DNA from: Caballeronia megalochromosomata
GTDB taxonomy: Bacteria > Pseudomonadota > Gammaproteobacteria > Burkholderiales > Burkholderiaceae
Reading direction: 5' to 3'
Length of the DNA stretch: 64,000 nucleotides
Assembly: GCA_001580565.1 (NCBI GenBank)
Contig: LRBF01000248.1
Coordinates: 99,417 to 163,416, forward strand
The position numbers were made by a program, and so were the translations under genes. The notes under the pieces were generated by a model. The model did no database searches, was not told the origin of the DNA, and saw nothing but the letters and a program-made list of their open reading frames with translations. Positions 1 through 8,061 of the stretch are shown one piece after another (the first letter of the stretch is position 1; every line of letters starts with the position of its first letter).

Positions 1-546
1 GAGCAGATCGAATCGCTCGGCGCGAAGTTCGTCGACGTGCCCTTCGAAACCGATGAAGAACGCGAAGCCGCGGTCGGCGTCGGCGGTTATGCGCGCCCGA
101 TGCCGCCAAGCTGGCTCGCGCGGCAGGCGGCGCAGGTGCACGAGCGTGCGAAGGCGGCGGATATCGTCATCTCGACCGCGCTGATTCCCGGCCGTCCCGC
201 GCCGACGCTCATCTCCGTCGAAACGGTCAAGCACATGAAGCCGGGTTCCGTGATCATCGATCTCGCCGCCGGACGCGGACCCGAGTTCGAAGGCCGGAAA
301 GGCGGCAACTGCCCGCTCACCGAAGTCGATCAGGTGGTGATGAAGCACGGCGTGCATATCGTCGGCCACACGAATCTCGCTTCGATGGTCGGCGCCGATG
401 CCTCCGCGCTCTACGCCCGCAATCTCCTGGACTTCCTGAAGCTGATCATCACCAAGGAAGGCACGCTCAACATCGATCTCGCGGACGATATCGTCGCGGC
501 CACGCTCCAGTGCCGCGACGGGCAAGTCACACGCGCCACGGCCTGA
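1..546 (+). CDS. pntAA: NAD(P) transhydrogenase subunit alpha part 1 (5' truncated by window edge)
   Basis: This is the C-terminal 181 residues of the NAD(H)-binding alpha subunit of the membrane proton-translocating transhydrogenase. That enzyme couples hydride transfer between NADH and NADP+ to the proton gradient. The frame is open from base 1, so the start lies outside the window. The visible part matches the end of the alanine dehydrogenase/PntA NAD-binding fold: VISTALIPGRPAPTLIS, then the KPGSVIIDLAAGRGPEFEG strand and the GHTNLASMVGADASALYARN helix. It is followed after 14 bases by the membrane subunit genes. The family has either fused or split alpha subunits, and the stop here before pntAB shows the split three-gene type. 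Confidence 0.93.
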   Translation, partial: EQIESLGAKFVDVPFETDEEREAAVGVGGYARPMPPSWLARQAAQVHERAKAADIVISTALIPGRPAPTLISVETVKHMKPGSVIIDLAAGRGPEFEGRKGGNCPLTEVDQVVMKHGVHIVGHTNLASMVGADASALYARNLLDFLKLIITKEGTLNIDLADDIVAATLQCRDGQVTRATA

Positions 547-560
547 ACACGGAGACCTCC

Positions 561-881
561 ATGGATGTCATCAATCACACGGTGATCAACCTCATCATCT
601 TCGTGCTGGCCATTTACGTGGGCTATCACGTCGTGTGGAACGTCACGCCCGCGCTGCATACGCCGCTGATGGCCGTGACCAACGCGATTTCGGCGATCGT
701 CATCGTCGGCGCGATGCTGGCCACGGGCCTCACCGTCGGCGTCGCGGGCAAGTTCTTCGGCACGCTCGCCGTACTGCTCGCGGCGGTGAACGTGTTCGGC
801 GGCTTTCTCGTCACACGGCGAATGCTCGAGATGTTCAAGAGGAAAGAGCCGAAGAAGCTGCCGGTCAAGGAGGGTGCGTAA
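561..881 (+). CDS. pntAB: NAD(P) transhydrogenase subunit alpha part 2 (membrane domain)
   Basis: A 106-residue, almost entirely hydrophobic protein with about three membrane segments (roughly residues 5-25, 38-58 and 62-82) and a basic tail (RRMLEMFKRKEPKK). It supplies the part of the proton channel that is fused to the alpha subunit in E. coli. A GGAG ribosome site sits 6 bases before the ATG at 561. I prefer this start to an upstream in-frame alternative inside pntAA because the motif VINLIIFVLAIYVGYHVVW is the normal N-terminus. The stop codon shares one base with the pntB start, which indicates translational coupling. Confidence 0.93.
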   Translation: MDVINHTVINLIIFVLAIYVGYHVVWNVTPALHTPLMAVTNAISAIVIVGAMLATGLTVGVAGKFFGTLAVLLAAVNVFGGFLVTRRMLEMFKRKEPKKLPVKEGA

Positions 882-2323
882 TGAGCCTGAATGTCGTCAC
901 ACTCCTCTATCTCATCGCCTCGGTGTGTTTCATCCAGGCGCTCAAGGGCTTGTCCAATCCGAAGACCGCGCGCATCGGCAACACGTTCGGCATGGCGGGC
1001 ATGGCGATCGCCATTCTCACCACGCTCGCGCTGATCGTGAAGCAGGCGGCGTATCTCGAAGCGAATCTGGCGCTCGGGCTCTCGCTGCTGTTCGTGGCCC
1101 TGATCATCGGCGGCGGCGCGGGCGCGTACATCGCGGCGAAAGTCGAGATGACGAAGATGCCCGAGCTCGTCGCCGCGATGCACTCGCTGATCGGTCTTGC
1201 GGCGGTGTGTATCGCGTACGGCGTGGTGGCCGAACCTGCCGCCTTCGGGCTCGCGCCGCTCGGTGAGCCGATTCCCTATGGCAATCGCGTCGAGCTGTTC
1301 ATCGGCACATTTGTCGGCGCGGTCACGTTCTCGGGTTCGGTCATCGCGTTCGGGAAGCTGTCGGGCAAGTACAAGTTCCGGCTGTTTCAGGGCGCGCCGG
1401 TCACGTACTCGGGGCAGCATCTGATCAACCTGCTGCTCGCCGTCGCGATGGTCGGCTTCGGCGTGATCTTCATGCTCACCGAATCGTGGCTGCCGTTCAT
1501 CATCATGACGATCATCGCGTTCGCGCTGGGCGTGCTGATCATCATTCCGATCGGCGGCGCGGACATGCCGGTGGTCGTGTCGATGCTGAACTCGTACTCG
1601 GGCTGGGCGGCGGCGGGCATCGGCTTCTCGCTGAACAATCCGATGCTGATCATCGCGGGTTCGCTGGTGGGTTCGTCCGGTGCGATTCTGTCGTACATCA
1701 TGTGCAAGGCGATGAACCGGTCGTTCTTCAACGTGATTCTCGGCGGGTTTGGCGGCGAGGCTGGGGGCGCGGTTGCGGGCGGCTCGACGGAGCAACGTCC
1801 GGTCAAATCCGGTTCCGCCGATGACGCCGCGTTCATGCTCGGCAACGCGGAAAGCGTGGTGATCGTTCCGGGATACGGGCTGGCCGTGGCGCGCGCGCAG
1901 CACGCGTTGAAGGAACTGACGGACAAGCTCGTCGAAAAAGGCATCGATGTGCGGTACGCGATTCATCCGGTCGCGGGGCGCATGCCGGGGCACATGAACG
2001 TGCTGCTGGCCGAAGCCGAAGTGCCCTACGAGATGGTGCAGGAGATGGAGGACATCAACAGCGAGTTCGGTCAGACGGACGTGGTGCTGGTGCTCGGCGC
2101 GAACGACGTGGTGAACCCGGCCGCGAAGACCGACCCGAAATCGCCGATCGCAGGCATGCCGATTCTCGAGGCGTACAAGGCGCGGACGATCATCGTGAAC
2201 AAGCGCTCGATGGCGGCGGGTTATGCCGGGCTCGATAACGAACTGTTCTATATGGACAAGACGATGATGGTGTTCGGGGACGCGAAGAAGGTGGTGGAAG
2301 ACATGATGAAGGCGGTGGACTGA
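881..2323 (+). CDS. pntB: NAD(P) transhydrogenase subunit beta
   Basis: The 480-residue beta subunit carries the remaining membrane helices of the proton channel and the soluble NADP(H)-binding domain III. The first ~290 residues are hydrophobic helices (FALGVLIIIPIGGADMPVV near the end of the membrane part). The C-terminal domain shows the NADP signature SVVIVPGYGLAVARAQHA and the VLGANDVVNP loop, as in the PntB family. The ATG overlaps the pntAB stop by one base. A strong intrinsic terminator follows 34 bases after the stop, so this is the last gene of the operon. The length is normal for the family. Confidence 0.95.
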   Translation: MSLNVVTLLYLIASVCFIQALKGLSNPKTARIGNTFGMAGMAIAILTTLALIVKQAAYLEANLALGLSLLFVALIIGGGAGAYIAAKVEMTKMPELVAAMHSLIGLAAVCIAYGVVAEPAAFGLAPLGEPIPYGNRVELFIGTFVGAVTFSGSVIAFGKLSGKYKFRLFQGAPVTYSGQHLINLLLAVAMVGFGVIFMLTESWLPFIIMTIIAFALGVLIIIPIGGADMPVVVSMLNSYSGWAAAGIGFSLNNPMLIIAGSLVGSSGAILSYIMCKAMNRSFFNVILGGFGGEAGGAVAGGSTEQRPVKSGSADDAAFMLGNAESVVIVPGYGLAVARAQHALKELTDKLVEKGIDVRYAIHPVAGRMPGHMNVLLAEAEVPYEMVQEMEDINSEFGQTDVVLVLGANDVVNPAAKTDPKSPIAGMPILEAYKARTIIVNKRSMAAGYAGLDNELFYMDKTMMVFGDAKKVVEDMMKAVD

Positions 2324-2356
2324 CCCCTATCGCGGTCCGAAACGGCTGAACCGATT

Positions 2357-2397
2357 GCGCCAGCCTCCGAATTGCGGAGCGCTGGCGCTTTGTTTTT
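2357..2397 (+). terminator. Intrinsic terminator after pnt operon
   Basis: A long GC-rich hairpin (GCGCCAG at 2357 pairing with CTGGCGC ending at 2388, with a second CTCCG/CGGAG stem inside) is followed by TTTGTTTTT. It separates the pnt operon from the methyltransferase gene. Confidence 0.85.
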
Positions 2398-2476
2398 CCG
2401 GCGATGAAGCGGCGACGCATGCCAGCCGGAACACCCCGCGTACAATACCGCCTTTACTCGTCCGAAAAAGCAGCTC

Positions 2477-3781
2477 ATGTCCTCCCCACTCTTCGACTGG
2501 TTTGTCCCCTGCCCGCGCGGTCTCGAAGCGCCGCTCGCCGCCGAGCTTTCGGAGATCGGAGAGCATCACGTGGCGAACGCGCCGCTGTCGGGCGGCGGAT
2601 CGCTGATCGTCGGCGCGCAAGTGCCCGGCGGCGTGCATTTCCGGGGCGGCTGGGTCGCGGGCATGGCAGCGAACCTGCACTCGCGCATCGCGAGCCGCGT
2701 GCTGCTGAAAGTCGCGCACGGCCCGTATCGCAACGAGCACGACATCTACGAACTCACGCACCAGCAGCGCTGGGAGCAATGGTTCACGCCCAGCCAGACG
2801 ATGCGCGTCGACCTTACCGCGATCAAATCGCCGGTAAAGAGCCTCGAATTCACGACGCTGCGCGTGAAGGACGCGGTCTGCGACCGCCTGCGCGACGTGG
2901 CCGGCGCGCGTCCGAGCATCGATACCGCGCAACCCGACGTCCGCGTGTTCGCGTTCCTCACGATGAACGAGTGCACGCTCTATCTCGACACCTCCGGCGA
3001 ACCGCTCTTCAAGCGCGGCTGGCGTCTGGACAAAGGCGCCGCGCCGCTGCGCGAAAATCTTGCGGCGGGCATCCTGCGCCTCACCGGCTGGACGCCCGGC
3101 ACACCGCTCTTCGACCCGATGTGCGGCAGCGGCACCTTCCTCGCCGAAGCGGCACAAACGGCGCTCAACATCGCGCCGGGCAACGATCGGCGTTTCGGCT
3201 TCGAAAAACTGAAGCCGTTCCACCCGGGCATGTGGCAAAAACTCAAGACGGCCGCCCTCGACCAGCGCCGCGCCGCGCGCGCCTCGCAGGCCGAGCTGAG
3301 CATTTTCGGCAGTGACATCTCGGGCGACATGCTCGAAAAGGCGCGCGCGAATCTGGGCCGCGCGGGCATTACCGACCTGTCGCTCAAGCAGGTCGACGCC
3401 CGCAACATGGTCCCGCCGACCGACGCGCCCGGCATCCTCATCGCGAATCCGCCGTACGGCGAACGGATCGAAGTGCGCGGGCGTGGTCCGCGCGGCGAGA
3501 TCCGCGACACGCCGCGCTCGCGCCGCGAGGACGACGACACGTTCGCCCGCGCGCAGCCCGATCCGGCCGACACGGAATTCTTCGTTTCCTTCGGCAACGC
3601 GCTCAAGCAACGCTTTCCCGGCTGGCGCGCCTACGTGCTCACATCCGACCGCAAGCTGCCGGGCCTGCTGCGTCTGCGCGAATCGACGAAGACGCCGCTT
3701 TTCAACGGCGCGCTCGAATGCCGCCTGTTCCGCTTCGATCTGATCGCGGGCAGCGTGCGCAATCGTCCCGCTGGCGAATGA
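2477..3781 (+). CDS. THUMP-domain class I SAM-dependent RNA methyltransferase (RlmL N-terminal-like)
   Basis: A 434-residue protein with an N-terminal ferredoxin-like/THUMP RNA-binding part (to about residue 165) and a C-terminal Rossmann methyltransferase. The SAM-binding motif DPMCGSGTFLAEA lies near residue 215, and the catalytic N-P-P-Y motif (IANPPYGERI) marks amino-group methylation of a base. It resembles the UPF0020 half of E. coli RlmKL, which makes m2G2445 in 23S rRNA, but lacks the RlmK half, as is usual in beta-proteobacteria. The rRNA target is inferred from the family. It stands alone between a terminator and pepP, with a possible TACAAT -10 box at about 2442. Confidence 0.85.
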   Translation: MSSPLFDWFVPCPRGLEAPLAAELSEIGEHHVANAPLSGGGSLIVGAQVPGGVHFRGGWVAGMAANLHSRIASRVLLKVAHGPYRNEHDIYELTHQQRWEQWFTPSQTMRVDLTAIKSPVKSLEFTTLRVKDAVCDRLRDVAGARPSIDTAQPDVRVFAFLTMNECTLYLDTSGEPLFKRGWRLDKGAAPLRENLAAGILRLTGWTPGTPLFDPMCGSGTFLAEAAQTALNIAPGNDRRFGFEKLKPFHPGMWQKLKTAALDQRRAARASQAELSIFGSDISGDMLEKARANLGRAGITDLSLKQVDARNMVPPTDAPGILIANPPYGERIEVRGRGPRGEIRDTPRSRREDDDTFARAQPDPADTEFFVSFGNALKQRFPGWRAYVLTSDRKLPGLLRLRESTKTPLFNGALECRLFRFDLIAGSVRNRPAGE

Positions 3782-3850
3782 GTATGGGGCGCGCTCGCGC
3801 GTCGCGCCACTAGGCCGAATGGCCGAGTGCCGCCAGCGCGAAGCCGGCGC

Positions 3851-3865
3851 TACAATCGGCGCATG
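3851..3865 (+). promoter_or_regulatory. Putative -10 box placed for a leaderless pepP mRNA
   Basis: TACAAT (3851-3856) is followed by exactly six bases and then the pepP ATG. With normal sigma-70 geometry, transcription would begin on the A of the start codon. No Shine-Dalgarno sequence is visible. The -35 region is weak. The same arrangement occurs before ruvB. Confidence 0.5.
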
Positions 3866-5260
3866 AACTCACCGACCGAACTCGCCAGTCCCATCGCCGT
3901 CGATATCTACCGCGGGCGTCGCGAGCGCGTGCTCGCCGCGCTGCGTGCGCAAGGCGGCGGCGTCGCCATCGTGCCGACCGCGCCGGAAGTCATGCGCAAC
4001 CGCGACACGGACTACCCCTTCCGTCACGACAGCTACTTCTACTATCTGACGGGCTTCAACGAACCCGAGGCGACGCTCGTGCTGAACGCGAGCGCGAAGA
4101 ACGGCGAGCCCGCGTCGATTCTCTTTTGCCGCGAGAAAAACGCGGAACGCGAAACGTGGGAAGGCTTTCGCTTCGGCCCCGACGCCGCGCGCGACACCTT
4201 TGGCTTCGACGCCGCGTTCCCCATCCATGCGCTCGACGAAGAAATGCCGCGCCTGATCGCCGACCAGCCCGCGCTGCACTACGCGCTCGGCACATCGGCG
4301 GAACTGGATGCGCAAGTGCGCGGCTGGCTCGCCGCCGTGCGCGCGCAGAGCCGCACCGGCGTGCGCGCGCCCGCGAACGCAACGCATTTGCTGCCGATTC
4401 TCGACGAGATGCGCCTCGTGAAAGACGCGCACGAAATCGCGATCATGCGTCGCGCGGCATCGATCTCGGCCGAGGCACACCGGCGCGCGATGCACGCATG
4501 CCGCCCCGGCATGCGCGAGTACGAGATCGAAGCCGAGCTGCTTTACACGTTCCGCCGCCACGGCGCGCAGGCGCCGGCATACGGATCGATCGTCGCGGCG
4601 GGCGCGAACGCCTGCGTGCTGCACTATCCGGCAGGCAACGCGATCGCGCGCGACGGCGACCTTATCCTCATCGACGCCGCGTGCGAGCTCGACGGCTACG
4701 CCTCCGACATCACGCGCACCTTCCCCGCAAGCGGCCGCTTCACGCCCGCGCAGCGCGAGCTCTACGACATCGTGCTCGCGGCCCAGGCAGCGGCCGTCGA
4801 TGCAACGCGCCCCGGCGTGAGCTTCGACGCGCCGCATCAGGCGGCGTTGAAAGTGCTGTCGCAAGGCCTGCTCGATACCGGCATCCTCGACAAGACGAAA
4901 TTCGGCGGCGTCGACGATGTCCTCGCGCAACGCGCCTACGCGCGCTTTTACATGCATCGCACGGGGCACTGGATCGGCATGGACGTGCACGATGCGGGCG
5001 AATACCGCGAGGCCGACGGCCCGCTCGACGAGCAAGGGGCGCGTGCCTGGCGCGCGCTGGCGCCCGGCATGGCGCTCACGGTCGAACCGGGCCTGTATGT
5101 GCGCGCCGCCGAAGACGTGCCGGAAAAGTACTGGAACATCGGCATCCGTATCGAAGACGACGCCATCGTCACGGCAAGCGGCTGCGAGCTGCTCACGCGC
5201 GAGGTGCCTGTCGCAGCCGACGAAATCGAAGCGCTGATGCGCGATTCAAACGCAAACTGA
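3863..5260 (+). CDS. pepP: Xaa-Pro aminopeptidase (aminopeptidase P)
   Basis: A 465-residue cytoplasmic metallopeptidase that removes an N-terminal residue preceding proline. It has the N-terminal AMP_N domain (YYLTGFNEPEATLVL region) and a C-terminal pita-bread fold. The expected di-manganese ligands are all visible: the two Asp in the DAACELDGYASDITRTF stretch, His in MHRTGHWIGMDVHD, Glu in LTVEPGLY, and Glu in GIRIEDD. The start is the ATG at 3863, where family similarity begins. The upstream in-frame extension is arginine-rich and unlike PepP. The ubiH-like gene begins 2 bases after the stop, an arrangement also seen in E. coli. Confidence 0.95.
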   Translation: MNSPTELASPIAVDIYRGRRERVLAALRAQGGGVAIVPTAPEVMRNRDTDYPFRHDSYFYYLTGFNEPEATLVLNASAKNGEPASILFCREKNAERETWEGFRFGPDAARDTFGFDAAFPIHALDEEMPRLIADQPALHYALGTSAELDAQVRGWLAAVRAQSRTGVRAPANATHLLPILDEMRLVKDAHEIAIMRRAASISAEAHRRAMHACRPGMREYEIEAELLYTFRRHGAQAPAYGSIVAAGANACVLHYPAGNAIARDGDLILIDAACELDGYASDITRTFPASGRFTPAQRELYDIVLAAQAAAVDATRPGVSFDAPHQAALKVLSQGLLDTGILDKTKFGGVDDVLAQRAYARFYMHRTGHWIGMDVHDAGEYREADGPLDEQGARAWRALAPGMALTVEPGLYVRAAEDVPEKYWNIGIRIEDDAIVTASGCELLTREVPVAADEIEALMRDSNAN

Positions 5261-5262
5261 CC

Positions 5263-6459
5263 ATGAGCGACGTTCAAGGCATCGAACCGCATTTCGACTA
5301 CGACATCGCCATCGTCGGCGCGGGTCCGGTCGGGCTCGCGCTCGCCGGCTGGCTCGCGCGGCGCAGTGCAACGTCGCGGCGTTCCATCGCGCTCATCGAC
5401 GCGCGCACGCCCGAAGCCGCCGCCAGCGATCCGCGCGCGATCGCGCTGTCGCACGGCAGCCGCGTGATGCTCCAGCCGCTCGGCTTTCCCGGCGACGCCA
5501 CGCCGATCCGCCGCATTCACGTCTCGCAGCGCGGGCACTTCGGCCGCACGCTGATCGAGCACGACGAGCACGCGTTGCCCGAACTGGGCTACGTGGTGCG
5601 GTACGGCTCGCTCGTCGGCGTGCTCGCCGATGCGGTGCGCGCGACCAGCGTCGACTGGCTCACCGATACCTCCGCCCTCGCGCCGCAGCAGGATGAAGAC
5701 GGCGTCACGCTGCCGCTGCAGTCCCCGGCGGGTGAGCGCACGATCCGCGTGAAGGTGCTCGTGAATGCGGAAGGCGGTCTTTATCAGAAAAGCGATGTGA
5801 CCGCGCCCGGCGAACGCCGCGCAAGGGATTACGGGCAGACGGCCATCGTCGGCACGGTGAGCGTGTCGGATCCGCGCGCAAACGTCGCGTGGGAGCGCTT
5901 CACGAGCGAAGGGCCGATCGCGCTTCTGCCATGCGGCGGCCCGCGTCACGCGGACTACTCGCTCGTCTGGTGCTGCACGCCCGACGAAGCCTCGCGCCGC
6001 ATGCAGCTCGACGACGATACGTTCCTCTCCGAACTGGGCGCGGCTTTTGGCACGCGCATGGGCCGCTTCACGCGCATCGCGTCGCGTGCGGCGTTCCCGC
6101 TCGGCCTGACCGCGCTCGACGTGCTCGTCGACAGGCGCACCGTCGCCATCGGCAATGCCGCGCAGACGCTGCATCCGGTCGCGGGTCAGGGCCTGAACCT
6201 CGGCCTGCGCGACGCGCTCGCGCTCACCGACGCGTTGTCAGCCGACGGCCCGCGCCCACTCGCGCTCGCCCGCTTCGCGCAGCGCCGCGCGCTCGACCGG
6301 CGGCTGACGATCGGCGCCACCGACACGCTCGCGCGCCTCTTCACAGTGGATTTCCCGCCGCTGGCCGCCATGCGTGGTCTCGCGCTCACCGCGCTCGAGT
6401 TCCTCCCGCCGGTGAAATCCGCCCTCGCCCGGCAGATGATGTTCGGGCAGCGGCGCTGA
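5263..6459 (+). CDS. ubiH: UbiH/UbiF/VisC-family FAD-dependent hydroxylase
   Basis: A 398-residue flavoprotein monooxygenase. The N-terminal dinucleotide motif DIAIVGAGPVGLALAGWLA binds FAD, and the C-terminal stretch AIGNAAQTLHPVAGQGLNLGLRDA contains the second FAD motif of the para-hydroxybenzoate hydroxylase fold. Members hydroxylate the ubiquinone ring. Position directly after pepP (2-base gap) favours UbiH, but which ring carbon it acts on cannot be told from sequence. The ATG at 5263 is close behind the pepP stop, indicating co-transcription. Confidence 0.85.
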   Translation: MSDVQGIEPHFDYDIAIVGAGPVGLALAGWLARRSATSRRSIALIDARTPEAAASDPRAIALSHGSRVMLQPLGFPGDATPIRRIHVSQRGHFGRTLIEHDEHALPELGYVVRYGSLVGVLADAVRATSVDWLTDTSALAPQQDEDGVTLPLQSPAGERTIRVKVLVNAEGGLYQKSDVTAPGERRARDYGQTAIVGTVSVSDPRANVAWERFTSEGPIALLPCGGPRHADYSLVWCCTPDEASRRMQLDDDTFLSELGAAFGTRMGRFTRIASRAAFPLGLTALDVLVDRRTVAIGNAAQTLHPVAGQGLNLGLRDALALTDALSADGPRPLALARFAQRRALDRRLTIGATDTLARLFTVDFPPLAAMRGLALTALEFLPPVKSALARQMMFGQRR

Positions 6460-6509
6460 TCCGGCACCGAAAATCCCGACCGTCAGCGCCAGGCTCGGGT
6501 ACTTATCCT

Positions 6510-6533
6510 CTATGAACGGCCGTTCTTTCATAG
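6510..6533. promoter_or_regulatory. Perfect 12-bp palindrome (candidate operator) upstream of dusB-fis
   Basis: GAACGGCCGTTC (6514-6525) is a perfect palindrome. Around it CTATGAA (6510-6516) and TTCATAG (6527-6533) form a second, overlapping inverted repeat. The identical 12-mer occurs upstream of the TetR gene at 44451. It could be an operator or a weak terminator hairpin after ubiH. Function is inferred. Confidence 0.45.
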
Positions 6534-6672
6534 AAGATTTAAAGACTTGCGTGAGATTGCTCTTAATTTCAGCACGCGCTTCGCGTTAAAATACGCGTTT
6601 CCCCTTCAGCAACGTTGCATCCGCCTGACGCGGCTTTCGCCGACAATCGCCAGCGCGGATCGTTTAGCCTTC

Positions 6673-7767
6673 ATGCCCACCATCGGTTCACACGTTCTGC
6701 GCAATAACCTGTTCGTCGCTCCGATGGCAGGCGTCACCGACCGCCCGTTCCGGCAGCTCTGCAAGCGCATGGGCGCGGGTTACGCGGTGTCGGAGATGGT
6801 CGCGTCGAACGCGCAGTTGTGGAAAAGCGAGAAGACCATGCGCCGCGCGAATCACGCTGGCGAGGTCGAGCCGATCTCCGTGCAGATCGCCGGCGCCGAT
6901 CCGCAGATGCTCGCCGAAGCCGCGCGCCACAATGTCGCGAACGGCGCGCAGATCATCGACATCAACATGGGCTGCCCGGCCAAGAAGGTGTGCAACGTGG
7001 CTGCGGGATCGGCGCTGCTGCAGAACGAGCCGCTCGTCGCGCGCATCGTGGAAGCCGTGGTGCAGGCGGTCGGCGTGGGTCCGGACGCCGTGCCCGTCAC
7101 GCTCAAGATTCGCACGGGGTGGAATCGCGAGAACAAGAACGCGCTGACCATTGCGCGCATCGCACAGGACGCGGGCATCTCGATGCTCACGGTCCACGGC
7201 CGCACGCGCGCCGATCTCTACAAGGGCGACGCCGAGTACGACACCATCGCGGCGGTGAAGGCGTCGGTGAAGATTCCCGTCGTCGCGAACGGCGACATCA
7301 CCACGCCCGAAAAAGCGCGCGACGTGCTCGCCGCGACCGGCGCCGACGCCATCATGATCGGCCGCGCAGCGCAGGGGCGTCCGTGGCTGTTTCGCGAGAT
7401 CGAGCATTTTCTGCAGACGGGCGAGCGCCTGCCGCCACCGCGCATCGACGAGATCCAGCAGGTGATGAACGAGCACCTCGAAGATCACTACGCCTTTTAT
7501 GGGGAATTCACGGGCGTTCGGACTGCGCGCAAGCATATCGGCTGGTACACTCGCGGCCTTTCCGGCGCCAACACCTTCCGGCACCGGATGAATACGCTGG
7601 ACACGACCAAAGAACAATTGCTCGCAGTCAACGAATTCTTTGACGCGCAAAAGGCGTTGTCGGACCGCCTCGTCTATGTGGACGAGTCTGCTGACGCCGA
7701 AGACGCGGACGGGGAAGAATCGTGCGGCGGGCTCAACAATACGACAGACCGACTGATTGCCGCATGA
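6673..7767 (+). CDS. dusB: tRNA-dihydrouridine synthase B
   Basis: A 364-residue FMN enzyme that reduces uridine to dihydrouridine in tRNA. It has the FMN-binding start (VAPMAGVTDRPFRQLC), the catalytic cysteine C101 in NMGCPAKKVCN, and the KIRTGW and VHGRTRADLYKG motifs of a TIM barrel. The last ~80 residues form the tRNA-binding helical domain. The ATG at 6673 is chosen because the upstream 42-residue in-frame extension has no family similarity. The stop overlaps the fis start in ATGA, the conserved dusB-fis coupling of proteobacteria. Confidence 0.95.
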   Translation: MPTIGSHVLRNNLFVAPMAGVTDRPFRQLCKRMGAGYAVSEMVASNAQLWKSEKTMRRANHAGEVEPISVQIAGADPQMLAEAARHNVANGAQIIDINMGCPAKKVCNVAAGSALLQNEPLVARIVEAVVQAVGVGPDAVPVTLKIRTGWNRENKNALTIARIAQDAGISMLTVHGRTRADLYKGDAEYDTIAAVKASVKIPVVANGDITTPEKARDVLAATGADAIMIGRAAQGRPWLFREIEHFLQTGERLPPPRIDEIQQVMNEHLEDHYAFYGEFTGVRTARKHIGWYTRGLSGANTFRHRMNTLDTTKEQLLAVNEFFDAQKALSDRLVYVDESADAEDADGEESCGGLNNTTDRLIAA

Positions 7768-7997
7768 GCAGACATAACATCGAACAATGCGTCCGCCAGA
7801 GCCTCGACAACTATTTTCAGGATTTGGACGGCTCCAACCCGCACGACGTGTACGACATGGTGATTTCGTGTGTTGAAAAACCGATGCTCGAAGTGGTGCT
7901 CGAACAGGCGGGCGGAAACCAATCGCTCGCGGCCGAGTATCTCGGCATCAACCGCAACACGTTACGCAAGAAGCTTCAGCAGCACGGATTGATTTGA
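7764..7997 (+). CDS. fis: DNA-binding protein Fis
   Basis: A 77-residue nucleoid protein. The C-terminal helix-turn-helix is clear (GGNQSLAAEYLGINRNTLRKKL), the same fold as the NtrC output domain. The N-terminal half is shorter than E. coli Fis (98 residues), as is normal in beta-proteobacteria. It bends DNA and affects rRNA promoters, recombination and nucleoid shape. Translation is coupled to dusB by a 4-base ATGA overlap. Whether it autoregulates through sites before dusB cannot be seen here. Confidence 0.94.
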   Translation: MSRHNIEQCVRQSLDNYFQDLDGSNPHDVYDMVISCVEKPMLEVVLEQAGGNQSLAAEYLGINRNTLRKKLQQHGLI

Positions 7998-8061
7998 TTC
8001 TTCGGACTGAGGCGCGCGCCTTGGTCCGGCCTGGTTTCCCTTTTCGGTTTCAGTGTTCATC

